This document shows positions 50,806 to 60,540 of a DNA stretch of 64,000 nt, piece by piece. The stretch comes from Shimia gijangensis (GTDB taxonomy: Bacteria > Pseudomonadota > Alphaproteobacteria > Rhodobacterales > Rhodobacteraceae). Position numbers and translations under genes: made by a program. Position 1 is the stretch's first letter; each line of letters opens with the position of its first letter. Below the pieces are notes generated by a model. It searched no databases and was not told where the DNA came from. It worked only from the letters and a program-made list of their open reading frames with translations. The stretch spans positions 186,001 to 250,000 of the forward strand of contig NZ_FQZQ01000002.1 of assembly GCF_900142085.1 (NCBI RefSeq), in the 5' to 3' direction.

Positions 50806-53025
50806 ATGCCTGACCTGCTGATCGAACTGTTTTCCGAGGAAATCCCGGCCCGTATGCAAACGCGTGCTGCTGATGACCTGAAAAAACGTGTGACCGATGG
50901 CCTGGTCGAGGCAGGTCTGACTTATGCAGCCGCCCAAGGATTTTCGACGCCACGCCGCCTGACTTTGGCGCTGGATGGCCTGCTGGCCGAAAGCCCGACA
51001 GTGCGCGAAGAACGCAAAGGTCCCAAAGTGGGCGCGCCGGACAAAGCCATCGAAGGATTTCTGCGTGGTGCAGGCCTAACACGTGATGCCTTGGAAGAAC
51101 GCGAAACCCCCAAAGGCAACGTCTATTTTGCTTTGATTGAAAAACCGGGGCGTCCGGCGGCGGAACTCATCGCCGAAGTCTTGGAAAATACCATCCGTAA
51201 CTTTCCCTGGCAAAAATCAATGCGTTGGGGTGCTGGATCTTTGCGTTGGGTGCGCCCGCTACATTCGATCTTGTGCATCCTGTCGGATGAATCCGGCCAC
51301 GAAGTTGTGCCGATGGATGTCGACGGTATCCAAGCCAGCGACACCACCGAAGGTCATCGGTTCATGGGTTCGGGGCGTTTTGCCGTTACCGGATTTGAAG
51401 ACTATGAAGCCAAGCTGAAACGCGACCACGTGATCTTGAACGCAACCGAGCGCGCCGAACATATCTGGCACGACGCAACGAATATGGCGTTTGCCCTAGG
51501 GCTTGAGGTGGTTGAGGACAAGGGTCTTTTAGCCGAAGTCTCCGGTCTTGTGGAATGGCCCGTTGTCCTGATGGGCGACATTGCCGAAGACTTCCTTGGC
51601 CTGCCGCCAGAGGTGTTGCAAACCTCGATGAAAGAACACCAAAAGTTTTTTTCCGTGCGCAATCCGAAGACAAACCGGATTGAGAAATTTGTCACCGTGG
51701 CCAATCGCGAAACCAGTGACAACGGCGCGACCATTCTGGCGGGAAATCAGAAGGTTCTGTTCGCGCGCCTGTCAGACGCCAAGTTCTTCTGGGAAAACGA
51801 CATTCGTGTGGCCGAGGCCGGTGCAGAAGCATGGCTTGAGAGTCTCAACAACGTGACCTTCCACAACAAGCTGGGCACCCAGGGTGACCGGATTGCACGT
51901 TTCACTGCATTGGCACGTGAACTTGCACCTGTGGTCGGGGCGGATGCTGATGTCATTGGGCAGGCGGCACGGTTTGCCAAGGCCGATCTCAGTTCGGAAA
52001 TGGTTTATGAATTCCCTGAACTGCAGGGGTTGATGGGCCGTTACTACGCGACGACCGCCAGCCTTAGCGATAAGGTTGCGGCCGCGGCCGAAGAGCATTA
52101 CTCGCCGCTCGGACCTTCAGATGATGTGCCATCGGCACCGGTTTCCGTGGCAGTCGCTTTGGCCGACAAACTGGACACGCTGACGGGATTCTGGGCAATT
52201 GATGAGAAACCCACCGGATCAAAAGACCCGTTCGCATTACGCCGCGCCGCGTTGGGCGTGATCCGGCTGGTGCAAGAGAATGATCTGCGCCTGCCGTTGG
52301 ATCGCTACTTTGATATGCAATTGTTGCGACATGAAGCGCACCAAGGTGAAGCCGTGCGGGAAAATGAGTTGAACAGTCTTCTGGAAGAGATTGCTGAACA
52401 CGGCGTATTTGGTGCGGCGTTCAAAACGGTTCAGGAGAAAATCGAAGATATGCCATCGTCGTGGCTATTCGGGTTGGAAGACAAGGTGCCGGACACTTCG
52501 CGTGACCTCCTCTCTTTCTTCCATGACCGTCTGAAAGTGTACCTGCGTGACGAAGGTGTACGTCATGACGTAATTGATGCTTGTATCGCGATGCCAGGCA
52601 ACGATGATCTGAACCTGTTGGTAAAACGTGCACGCGCGCTTGAGACATTTCTGCGCACCGAAGACGGCGAAAACCTGTTGCAAGGGTTCAAGCGCGCCAA
52701 CAACATCGTTTCTCAGGCCGAAGAAAAAGACGGGGTCGAGTATAGTTTTGGCGCAGATGTAAAACACGCCGAAGACCACACTGAAAAGGCGCTGTTTGCG
52801 GTTCTGGACGAGCAGGAAAATGCAATCTCATCGGCCATCGAGGCCGAAGACTTTGCGGCCGCCATGGGCGGCATGGCAGCTCTGCGCGCCCCGATTGATG
52901 CCTTCTTTGAGGCTGTCCAGGTTAATGCCGACAATGACATCACCCGCCGGAACCGGCTCAACCTGTTGTCACGTATCCGCAAGATTTGTCTTGGAGTGGC
53001 TGATCTGGCTCGCGTCGAAGGGTGA
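50806..53025 (+). CDS. glyS: Glycine--tRNA ligase beta subunit
   Basis: A 739-residue subunit that binds tRNA-Gly. MPDLLIELFSEEIPARMQ at the N-terminus, SMRWGAGSLRWVRPLHSI near residue 140 and FVTVANRETSD near 285 are typical. An HD-like core (GLMGRYYATTASLSDKVAAAAEEHY) and the C-terminal anticodon region (LFFEAVQVNADNDITRRNRL-like, ending RKICLGVADLARVEG) follow. Length is slightly longer than E. coli GlyS (689) because of insertions. The gene is intact and follows gltS after nine bases. Confidence 0.97.
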   Translation: MPDLLIELFSEEIPARMQTRAADDLKKRVTDGLVEAGLTYAAAQGFSTPRRLTLALDGLLAESPTVREERKGPKVGAPDKAIEGFLRGAGLTRDALEERETPKGNVYFALIEKPGRPAAELIAEVLENTIRNFPWQKSMRWGAGSLRWVRPLHSILCILSDESGHEVVPMDVDGIQASDTTEGHRFMGSGRFAVTGFEDYEAKLKRDHVILNATERAEHIWHDATNMAFALGLEVVEDKGLLAEVSGLVEWPVVLMGDIAEDFLGLPPEVLQTSMKEHQKFFSVRNPKTNRIEKFVTVANRETSDNGATILAGNQKVLFARLSDAKFFWENDIRVAEAGAEAWLESLNNVTFHNKLGTQGDRIARFTALARELAPVVGADADVIGQAARFAKADLSSEMVYEFPELQGLMGRYYATTASLSDKVAAAAEEHYSPLGPSDDVPSAPVSVAVALADKLDTLTGFWAIDEKPTGSKDPFALRRAALGVIRLVQENDLRLPLDRYFDMQLLRHEAHQGEAVRENELNSLLEEIAEHGVFGAAFKTVQEKIEDMPSSWLFGLEDKVPDTSRDLLSFFHDRLKVYLRDEGVRHDVIDACIAMPGNDDLNLLVKRARALETFLRTEDGENLLQGFKRANNIVSQAEEKDGVEYSFGADVKHAEDHTEKALFAVLDEQENAISSAIEAEDFAAAMGGMAALRAPIDAFFEAVQVNADNDITRRNRLNLLSRIRKICLGVADLARVEG

Positions 53026-53095
53026 TTCCTGCGCTGTGACTAATTCACAAGGTTTTCCTTGAACCGGCGCGGCTTAACCTTATGCTGCGGGGGCA

Positions 53096-55651
53096 ATGAG
53101 AGGTGCCGCAGTGCAGCAAGAACATCCGGATATCACGTTTATCACTGACACTGCGCCAGTGGCGACAGCCACTCATGGCGGGCGGGCCAAGTGTCTGCAG
53201 CGCCTGGTTCGCCTGGATTTGCCAGTACCACGCACGGTTGCCTTGTCGTTTGATGAAGTTCACAGGATCGCTGCTGGCGAGATGCCGGATATGGACGCCT
53301 TGCTGGCCTTGCTGGCCTCTGAGAGTCTGATCTGTGTGCGTCCGTCATCCGAGGACCCTGACTGGGGTGGGCCCGGAGCAATTCTGAATATCGGCATGAA
53401 TGATGCGCGTCATGCCCAGTTGAGCCTAGAAATGGGTGCGCAGGCTGCCAATGCGCTCTATGCGCGGTTCATTCAATCCTATTCGGTGCACGTTGCCCGG
53501 CTGGACCCGGACATGTTCGACGATATGGACATGGAAAGCGATACGGTGTGTCAGCAGGCACTTGATGCGTATGAAGACGAGGCGGAAGAGCCATTTCCAC
53601 AACAACCAGCCGACCAGTTGGCAGGCGTATTGCGCTCAATGGCGCGCGCATGGGAAGGCACGTCTGCCCGCCTGTTGCGGCAGGCCAAAGGGGCGCCGGC
53701 GGATGCCGGGCTGGGCCTTGTTGTGCAAGAGATGGTGTTGGGCCTTGGTCATGGAGAATGTGGGTCAGGTGTATTGCAACTGGTCAATGTCACAACCGGT
53801 CTGCCGCAGATTACCGGCCGGTATCTAAGTCAGTCACAAGGACGTGATGCGCTGCTGACTGGGGCGGCATCTTTGTTTCTTGAGCGCGACACCCGGGGCC
53901 CTTCTTTGGAAGAGAAAGCTCCGGCGGCGTTTGAAGCGCTCAAGGCACATGCCGCATTGATGCGTGAGAAACTGCGCGAAGAAATGCAGATCGAGTTCAC
54001 CATAGACAACGGCGAAGTGCATATTCTGGATGGTGTTCGGGTACAGCGTTCGGCGCGGGCTGCGGTGCGGATCGCTGTTCGGTTGGCCAAAGATGGCATT
54101 ATTCCCAGACAAGAGGCCCTGCTGAGGATCGAGCCCAGAGCACTGAACGAATTGCTCCACAGGCAAGTTGACCCCGAAGCACCGCGCGATGTGATTGGGA
54201 CAGGAATTGCCGCAAGCCCGGGTGCTGCGACGGGAAAGATTGTGTTCTCGGCTGCAGAAGCGCAGGCCAGTGCCGCGCGCGGCGAGGCTTGCGTCTTGGT
54301 GCGCCGGGAAACCAACCCGGAAGATATTCGGGGTATGCATGCAGCCAGTGCCGTGTTGACGGAACGCGGTGGGATTACCAGCCATGCGGCTGTGATCGCG
54401 CGCGGTCTGGGTTTGCCATGCGTGGTCGGTGCGTCATCCTTGCGGTTCCAGATGCGTAAACACGCACTGACATGTCCTGACGGGCGGGTGTTTCGCGAAG
54501 GTGACATGATCACGGTGGATGGCTCGGACGGACAAATTCTGGCGGGTGAGCCGGCCATGCTAGAAGCCGCCTTGGATGACGCATTTCAGTCCCTGATGAA
54601 CTGGGCGGACAAAGAGCGTGACATTGATGTGCGCGCCAACGCCGATACGCCAGCGGACGCGAAAACCGCGCGCAATTTTAAGGCCAACGGCATTGGGTTG
54701 TGTCGAACTGAACATATGTTCTTTGACGCAGACCGACTGACGGTGATGCGTGAGATGATTTTTGCGGATGCCTCGGAAGACCGTCGTTCTGCGTTGGAGC
54801 AACTATTGCCCATGCAGCGCGACGACTTTACCGAGTTGTTCCGCATTATGGAGGGGCAGCCTGTCTGTATCCGCCTGTTTGACCCACCCTTACATGAATT
54901 TCTGCCAACAGACCGGGCTGGCCTGCGCGATTTGGCGGAAGCACTGAGCCTTCCTTTGTCGGATGTGACCCGCAGGGTCGATGCATTGGGTGAATACAAC
55001 CCGATGTTGGGCATGCGTGGCGTTCGGCTTGGAATAACGGTGCCGGAAATCTACGACATGCAGGCCAGAGCGATCTTTGAGGCGACCATCGCGGCCAGCC
55101 ACGAAGGCGATCCGGTGGTGCCTGAGATCATGATACCTTTGGTTAGTGCTAATCGCGAAGTCGAATTGGTCAAAACTCGGGTTGATGCCGTGGCTGCAGC
55201 CGTGCGCACCGAGACGGGGGTTGATTTTGATTATCGTTTGGGCGTGATGGTTGAAACGCCTCGCGCGGCACTGCGCGCCGAAGAGATTGCGCCGCACTGC
55301 CATTTCTTCAGCTTTGGAACAAACGACCTTACACAGATGACATATGGTCTATCGCGCGATGATGCCGGGCGCTTTATGTCGGCCTATGTTCAGCAGGGCG
55401 TTTATCCGGAAGACCCGTTCCATACCTTGGACGTTGAAGGAGTGGGGGAACTGTTGAAATTGGGTGCTGAACGGGGACGCAATTCGCAGCCAAATTTGAC
55501 GCTGTCGGTATGCGGCGAACACGGTGGCAGCCCCGAATCAATCGATTTCTGTCGAAAAATCGGAATAAACTACGTTTCCTGCTCGCCTTTTCGGGTTCCG
55601 GTGGCCAGACTCGCTGCCGCCCAACTGGCGATTCGAGACAAGATTGAGTGA
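53096..55651 (+). CDS. PEP-utilising enzyme, atypical pyruvate phosphate dikinase paralogue
   Basis: An 851-residue protein in three parts. The N-terminal ATP-grasp-like domain (residues about 1-335) has GGRAKCLQRL where PPDK has GGKGANL, and ICVRPSSEDP where PPDK has VRSG. The phosphohistidine domain carries the swivelling His in GGITSHAAVIARGLGLPCVVG near residue 429. The C-terminal TIM barrel has KANGIGLCRTEHMFF, MIPLVSANRE, FFSFGTNDLTQMTYG and the catalytic Cys in SVCGEHGG. The core is PPDK-like, but the nucleotide-binding end is divergent. A GTG at 53111 with AGAGG seven bases upstream is a good alternative start. Confidence 0.7.
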   Translation: MRGAAVQQEHPDITFITDTAPVATATHGGRAKCLQRLVRLDLPVPRTVALSFDEVHRIAAGEMPDMDALLALLASESLICVRPSSEDPDWGGPGAILNIGMNDARHAQLSLEMGAQAANALYARFIQSYSVHVARLDPDMFDDMDMESDTVCQQALDAYEDEAEEPFPQQPADQLAGVLRSMARAWEGTSARLLRQAKGAPADAGLGLVVQEMVLGLGHGECGSGVLQLVNVTTGLPQITGRYLSQSQGRDALLTGAASLFLERDTRGPSLEEKAPAAFEALKAHAALMREKLREEMQIEFTIDNGEVHILDGVRVQRSARAAVRIAVRLAKDGIIPRQEALLRIEPRALNELLHRQVDPEAPRDVIGTGIAASPGAATGKIVFSAAEAQASAARGEACVLVRRETNPEDIRGMHAASAVLTERGGITSHAAVIARGLGLPCVVGASSLRFQMRKHALTCPDGRVFREGDMITVDGSDGQILAGEPAMLEAALDDAFQSLMNWADKERDIDVRANADTPADAKTARNFKANGIGLCRTEHMFFDADRLTVMREMIFADASEDRRSALEQLLPMQRDDFTELFRIMEGQPVCIRLFDPPLHEFLPTDRAGLRDLAEALSLPLSDVTRRVDALGEYNPMLGMRGVRLGITVPEIYDMQARAIFEATIAASHEGDPVVPEIMIPLVSANREVELVKTRVDAVAAAVRTETGVDFDYRLGVMVETPRAALRAEEIAPHCHFFSFGTNDLTQMTYGLSRDDAGRFMSAYVQQGVYPEDPFHTLDVEGVGELLKLGAERGRNSQPNLTLSVCGEHGGSPESIDFCRKIGINYVSCSPFRVPVARLAAAQLAIRDKIE

Positions 55652-55798
55652 TGAAATTCATGGCTTCCGCTAAATCTGGGCATATTTAAGGCAGAAATCC
55701 CGCAAATTGGGCGAAATCTGGACGTTTTTGCGTTCTTGCTGTATGAACCCCGAAGTTCGGACTTGGGGGGGTCTGGAAGACCTGTGTTTGCGAGAACG

Positions 55799-56446
55799 AT
55801 GATGACCAGATTTGTAACTGCTATTGTAGCCATGATTTTGATTGGTGGTGCGGCCCTTGCTGAGGCGCCAACCGGCCAACATACATCACCGACTCAAAAG
55901 GCGCGTTTCGGACAAACCCTGTTTTCCGGCACAAAGCTAAAGTTCCTTTTGGGCGCTGAACGGCAGAAAAAGCCGACAGAAGTTCAATACTCGCGCGCCT
56001 GGATTGATAAGCAACCCGCTGTCAAAAAAGGAGATGCCGAATGGCAGTGTCTGGCCGAAGCTCTTTACTTTGAAGCACGTGGTGAAAGCACCAAAGGCCA
56101 GTTTGCGGTCGCTGAGGTGATTATGAATCGGGCGGACCACGACTATTATCCGTCCACTGTTTGCGGCGTGATCAACCAAGGTACCGGGCGCAAATACCAG
56201 TGCCAGTTCACCTATAATTGCGACGGCGTGGCCAACAAAATTTACGAACGTGACGCCTATGCGCGCGTTGGCAAAGTGGCGCAGTTTATGATTGAGGGTG
56301 CGTCGCGTGAACTGACGGCAGGTGCCACCCATTATCACACCAAGGCCGTTTCCCCGAGTTGGTCGCGTAAGTTCAAGCGCACGGCAACAATTGGCGTTCA
56401 CCATTTTTATCGCCAACCGACTCGAATTTCCAAAAAACAACCCTGA
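55799..56446 (+). CDS. Cell-wall hydrolase, SleB family
   Basis: A 215-residue exported protein with a signal peptide (MMTRFVTAIVAMILIGGAALAE). The Hydrolase_2/SleB domain follows: EWQCLAEALYFEARGESTKG at about residues 80-99, where the glutamate is the predicted acid/base, then VAEVIMNRADHDYYPSTVCG and THYHTKAVSPSWSRKF. SleB-type enzymes are lytic transglycosylases that cut cortex or peptidoglycan; the gram-negative homologues act on the sacculus. ATG 55799 and 55802 are adjacent. The longer frame from 55736 is not used. Confidence 0.88.
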   Translation: MMTRFVTAIVAMILIGGAALAEAPTGQHTSPTQKARFGQTLFSGTKLKFLLGAERQKKPTEVQYSRAWIDKQPAVKKGDAEWQCLAEALYFEARGESTKGQFAVAEVIMNRADHDYYPSTVCGVINQGTGRKYQCQFTYNCDGVANKIYERDAYARVGKVAQFMIEGASRELTAGATHYHTKAVSPSWSRKFKRTATIGVHHFYRQPTRISKKQP

Positions 56447-56617
56447 TCGACATCGGCGTTTGGTGGCAAAGACGACGCCTACCCCAAGACATTTCGATCC
56501 ATTTGCAAATACGGATTGCGTAAGGTGTTTCTGTGCTGGTTTGCCGGCTTTTTCGCTGATATTGGCGATTTGGCAGGGGTATCCTGCGTCGACTGGCCCT
56601 AAGTGGAGCATCCGCAA

Positions 56618-57541
56618 ATGAGTGACGAAACCCGATTGGCGTTTGCCCATCCTGAAGAGCGATCCATGGCAATGGCATCGAACGAAGGCTTGGACAGAAT
56701 CTCGGTGCGTGACCACATCGAAGACGTCGAAATTGGCGCCTTTCAGGCCGAGCGGGGCGTGACACAAAGACTTCGATTCAACGTTGTGGTTGAGGTCCGG
56801 TCCACGATGGGAAATGTCGGGGATGATGTGGATCTGATCCTGTCTTACGACAAAGTGACCGAGGCCATTACTGGAGAGTTGGCGGAGGAGAGATTTAATC
56901 TTCTTGAAACTCTGGCCGAGCGGGTTGCCGAGCGCATTCTTCTTGAACCACCAGCTATGCGGGTGTTCGTGCGGATAGAGAAACTGGACCGGGGGACAAG
57001 CGATCTGGGTGTCGAGATTGTTCGTACACGCGCCGCAAAGCAGCCGGTTGGAAAGTCGGAGCAGGGCCATCCACACCCTTGCGTTGTTTTCCTGTCCAAT
57101 GAGGCCCTGAAATCCAGCCATTTGACCGGATGGATCGATCAGTTGGCTGCGGCAGGAGAGCCATTGTTGATTTGTGTGGGAATGCATGAAATCGCGGGTC
57201 CGGAAATCGATGATACGCAGGCACAGCTTCGAATTGATTTGTTGTCAATTGAACAAAATGCTTGGAGTCTTGCGGCACGCGATCCCCGGTGTGTGGTTGT
57301 TGAAACCAGAACCGAGCTGGACTGGGCAATGAAAAATGACCAGATCAGCGTCTGGGCCCCTTCCAAAATTGTGCTGGATGCTGTTGGTGCGCCGGCGGGA
57401 AATCCGAGGAAGGCGGCTGAGTTGGCACGATGGTTTGCAACTGAAATGGAAGCGTTCCGGTTTGTATCGATCGGCGACTCTCTGCCAGAATGCCCGGGTC
57501 TGACGACACAAAATGTGTCAATTGAAACAGTCATCCTCTAG
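56618..57541 (+). CDS. folB: Dihydroneopterin aldolase with C-terminal extension
   Basis: A 307-residue protein. Residues about 20-145 form the FolB aldolase domain: DRISVRDHIEDVEIGAFQAERGV, LSYDKVTEAI and FNLLETLAERVAERIL, the last two carrying residues of the pterin pocket. The conserved catalytic lysine position is in VRIEKLDRG. FolB proteins are usually about 120 residues. The extra 150-residue C-terminal domain, CVVFLSNEALKSSHLTGWID onward, is not one I recognise and may be a degenerate fold. ATG 56618 has GGAG ten bases upstream. It precedes folP by 39 bases. Confidence 0.82.
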   Translation: MSDETRLAFAHPEERSMAMASNEGLDRISVRDHIEDVEIGAFQAERGVTQRLRFNVVVEVRSTMGNVGDDVDLILSYDKVTEAITGELAEERFNLLETLAERVAERILLEPPAMRVFVRIEKLDRGTSDLGVEIVRTRAAKQPVGKSEQGHPHPCVVFLSNEALKSSHLTGWIDQLAAAGEPLLICVGMHEIAGPEIDDTQAQLRIDLLSIEQNAWSLAARDPRCVVVETRTELDWAMKNDQISVWAPSKIVLDAVGAPAGNPRKAAELARWFATEMEAFRFVSIGDSLPECPGLTTQNVSIETVIL

Positions 57542-57580
57542 CGGCTTGCCAAGTGGCGGGTAAAAGCCCATGCAAGTTGC

Positions 57581-58600
57581 ATGAAGACCTATTACCGTGC
57601 CATTGCCCAGACCGATGTAGCCAGGCCAGAAGCGGCCTTGTCCTTGGCTGGCGGTTGGACGTGGTTCAGCCATGTCGAAATGCTGACCCGAGATGCCGCT
57701 CCCAAAGTCATAGAGATTGCAGAGGTGCCCAAGACGGTGCTGGATGCGATTACCGCGCCACGCCCGGACTTCGGAGCGTTGTCGATGCGCATCCCGCAGA
57801 TCATGGGCATTTTGAACGTGACGCCGGATAGCTTTTCCGATGGCGGCCAGCATGACAATCCTGAGCAAGCGGTGGACCGGGCTCGGCATATGGTTCAACA
57901 GGGGGCAACGCTGATCGATATTGGTGGTGAATCGACGCGGCCCGGAGCAGTGAAAGTGCCGACCGAAGAGGAAATACGGCGTACCGCGCCAGTGATTGCA
58001 GCGCTATCTGCGAGCCTTGGGGTGCCAGTCAGTATAGACACCCGCAAAGCGCCGGTTGCCAAAGCCGCCATTGAGGCTGGAGCATTTCTTGTGAATGATG
58101 TGGCTGGCTTTACGTTTGATCCAGACCTTGCGCCACTGTGCGCAACCAAGTCCGTGCCCGTCTGTGTGATGCATGCACAAGGCGATCCTGCGACCATGCA
58201 GGACGATCCGCATTATGACGATGTGCTACTGGATGTGTATGATTTCCTTGAGCGGCAGATCGCATTGCTTACAAAACTCGGGATTCCGCAGGATCAAATA
58301 GTGGTGGATCCTGGTATCGGGTTTGGCAAGACGATTGCCCATAATCTGGCGCTTTTGGCGCGGATCAGCCTGTTTCATTCATTGGGATGCCCCGTGCTTT
58401 TGGGGGCGTCGCGCAAGGGGTTTATTCGCCATATCGGTCATGCACCCGATCCTAACCGTCGGATTGGTGGTTCAGTGGCTATCGCGCTGGAGGGGCTTGC
58501 TCAGGGTGTTCAAATCGTGCGTGTCCACGACGTAGAAGATACAAGACAGGCGCTGCAACTGTGGCAGGCTGCGACAACAGGAGACTATTTTGGGGCGTAA
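57581..58600 (+). CDS. folP: Dihydropteroate synthase
   Basis: A 339-residue TIM-barrel enzyme that joins 6-hydroxymethyl-dihydropterin pyrophosphate to p-aminobenzoate. Signature segments: [16 protein letters not shown] near residue 75, [13 protein letters not shown] near 111, [19 protein letters not shown] near 150 and [18 protein letters not shown] near 242. The family core is about 270 residues, so the first 70 residues are an extension. Start ATG 57581 is the only one in a good position. Its last 11 bases overlap glmM. Confidence 0.93.
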   Translation: MKTYYRAIAQTDVARPEAALSLAGGWTWFSHVEMLTRDAAPKVIEIAEVPKTVLDAITAPRPDFGALSMRIPQIMGILNVTPDSFSDGGQHDNPEQAVDRARHMVQQGATLIDIGGESTRPGAVKVPTEEEIRRTAPVIAALSASLGVPVSIDTRKAPVAKAAIEAGAFLVNDVAGFTFDPDLAPLCATKSVPVCVMHAQGDPATMQDDPHYDDVLLDVYDFLERQIALLTKLGIPQDQIVVDPGIGFGKTIAHNLALLARISLFHSLGCPVLLGASRKGFIRHIGHAPDPNRRIGGSVAIALEGLAQGVQIVRVHDVEDTRQALQLWQAATTGDYFGA

Positions 58601-59933
58601 ATATTTTGGAACAGACGGTGTGCGAGGCACCGCCAACAAACACCCGATGACAGCAGAAATGGCATTGCGTATTGGTGCCGCCGTAGGGCGGTATTTCAGG
58701 AACGATGGCCTCAACAACCACCGAGTTGTGATTGGCAAAGACACGCGCCGCTCTGGTTACATGTTTGAAAACGCGCTGACCGCGGGGCTGACGTCGACCG
58801 GAATGAATGTTTTTTTGCTTGGCCCTGTGCCCACGCCGGCAGTTGGTTTATTGACAAGCTCGATGCGTGCCGATCTGGGCGTGATGATCTCGGCCAGCCA
58901 CAACCCGGCCGAAGACAACGGCATCAAATTCTTTGGTCCGGATGGATTCAAACTGTCGGATGACGTCGAACAAGAGATTGAGGCGCTGATCCAAAGTGGG
59001 GTAGAGCCGGTGCAGGCGGTGAATATCGGGTCTGCGACGCGTATTGATGATGGCCGTTTTCGCTATATTGAACGGGTTAAATCTTCGCTGCCATCTGCGG
59101 TGCCTCTGCGGGGCATAAAAGTGGTGATCGATTGCGCAAATGGTGCAGCGTATCGCGCCGCCCCCGAAGCCCTATGGGAGTTGGGCGCTGAAGTCATCCC
59201 TGTGGGCACATCACCAAATGGTGTGAATATTAACCAGGGATGTGGATCGACCCATCCTGCCACTGCGGCCGAGGCGGTTGTGGCACATGGGGCCGATGTG
59301 GGGATATCGCTCGACGGAGATGCGGATCGGGTGATGATCATTGATGAAAATGGTCAGGTTGCTGATGGTGATCAGCTGATGGCGCTATTGGCAAGCCACT
59401 GGGCCGAGCAGGGGCGCTTAAAGGGCGGCGCCTTGGTGGCGACGGTGATGTCCAATCTAGGGCTCGAGCGATTTCTGCAGGGCAAAGGGTTGCGTCTTGA
59501 GCGCACTGCTGTTGGCGATCGTTATGTGGTCGAGGCCATGCGCAAGGGCGGCTACAACCTTGGCGGCGAGCAGTCCGGACATATCGTCATGACAGATTAT
59601 GCCACGACCGGGGATGGTCTGATGGCGGGGCTTCAATTTCTGGCAGCCATGGCAGAAACGGGTAAGCCAGCGTCCGAATTGACCCGCAGTTTCGAAACCG
59701 TGCCACAGTTGTTGAAAAATGTCCGCTATGAGGCCGGGCAGGCACCTCTGGAGGACGCCAGCGTTAAAGCCGTCATTGCGGCAGCGGAACAGGAGTTGGC
59801 TGGCAAAGGAAGGCTATTGATCCGTAAATCCGGAACGGAGCCACTGGTGCGTGTGATGGCCGAGTGCGAGGATGCAGACCTGTTGGAAACAACAGTGGAC
59901 TCCATTGTCGAGGCTGTTCAGCAAGCGCTTTAA
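58590..59933 (+). CDS. glmM: Phosphoglucosamine mutase
   Basis: A 447-residue enzyme converting glucosamine-6-P to glucosamine-1-P for peptidoglycan and LPS precursors. The start is TTG 58590 ([15 protein letters not shown] follows), preceded by AGGAG at six bases, and lies inside folP. The phosphoserine loop is [17 protein letters not shown] near residue 97. The Mg2+ loop is [11 protein letters not shown] near 240 and the sugar loop [10 protein letters not shown] near 325. The C-terminal phosphate-binding [14 protein letters not shown] completes it. Length is normal. Confidence 0.95.
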   Translation: MGRKYFGTDGVRGTANKHPMTAEMALRIGAAVGRYFRNDGLNNHRVVIGKDTRRSGYMFENALTAGLTSTGMNVFLLGPVPTPAVGLLTSSMRADLGVMISASHNPAEDNGIKFFGPDGFKLSDDVEQEIEALIQSGVEPVQAVNIGSATRIDDGRFRYIERVKSSLPSAVPLRGIKVVIDCANGAAYRAAPEALWELGAEVIPVGTSPNGVNINQGCGSTHPATAAEAVVAHGADVGISLDGDADRVMIIDENGQVADGDQLMALLASHWAEQGRLKGGALVATVMSNLGLERFLQGKGLRLERTAVGDRYVVEAMRKGGYNLGGEQSGHIVMTDYATTGDGLMAGLQFLAAMAETGKPASELTRSFETVPQLLKNVRYEAGQAPLEDASVKAVIAAAEQELAGKGRLLIRKSGTEPLVRVMAECEDADLLETTVDSIVEAVQQAL

Positions 59934-59999
59934 TCAAAAACTTGCTCTGTCGCTCGGGAAACCGCATGCTTGCATGGTTGGTTAATCGAGAGAATTGAT

Positions 60000-60494
60000 A
60001 TGCGACGGGTTATTTTGGCGGCATTTGTTTTGTTGGCATCGGCGGGTATTGCGGTGGCCGACATGAATGTCACTTTGGGCAGTGGTTGGAACGGCAAATC
60101 CGTGCCTAAGGGTCAGCAATGCACGTTGTTTGGCGGCAAAGGGGCGACGCCCCCGATGAATGCCACTGGTCTGCCGAAGGGCACAGCCTGGGTGTATGTT
60201 GAGTTCAATGATAAGGACTACCAACCACTTTCAACCAAAGGTGGCCATGGTATCATTGGCTACCCGGTTTCGGGCAGCAGCGCAGATTTGTATGCGGTAC
60301 CAGGGTTGAAGGGCTCGTTGCCGGGCAAGGCCAAAGTCATCAAAAAGGCTCGCAGCAGTGGAAAGTACGCATCATCCGGGTACTTGCCACCGTGTTCGGG
60401 CGGCAAAGGGAATCGGTATTTCGCAGACGTTTACGCCATAGACGCAAACGGAAAAGTTCTTGGAAAAAAGCGCGTGCAGATTGGCCGTTACTAA
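60000..60494 (+). CDS. Secreted small protein, possibly PEBP-like
   Basis: A 164-residue exported protein with the signal peptide MRRVILAAFVLLASAGIAVAD. The mature part is glycine and lysine rich. The segments WVYVEFNDKDYQPLSTKGGHG and PPCSGGKGNRYFADVYAID resemble the YbhB/PEBP family pattern of a GH pair followed by GxHRYxFxVYAxD. The similarity is partial, so the family is a guess. Two cysteines (QQCTLF, PPCSGG) could form a disulfide. GAGAG is upstream of ATG 60000; the frame from 59970 has no Shine-Dalgarno. Confidence 0.65.
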   Translation: MRRVILAAFVLLASAGIAVADMNVTLGSGWNGKSVPKGQQCTLFGGKGATPPMNATGLPKGTAWVYVEFNDKDYQPLSTKGGHGIIGYPVSGSSADLYAVPGLKGSLPGKAKVIKKARSSGKYASSGYLPPCSGGKGNRYFADVYAIDANGKVLGKKRVQIGRY

Positions 60495-60501
60495 GTTTTG
60501 A

Positions 60502-60526
60502 TTGGCGCGCCGAAACAACGCGCCAA
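60502..60526. terminator. Possible shared hairpin between convergent genes
   Basis: TTGGCGCG (60502-60509) pairs with CGCGCCAA (60519-60526) around nine bases. It lies between the secreted protein gene and the convergent hemerythrin gene. There is no T run on either side, so it may be a mild or Rho-assisted terminator. Confidence 0.3.
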
Positions 60527-60540
60527 CTCGTGGGGTTCAG

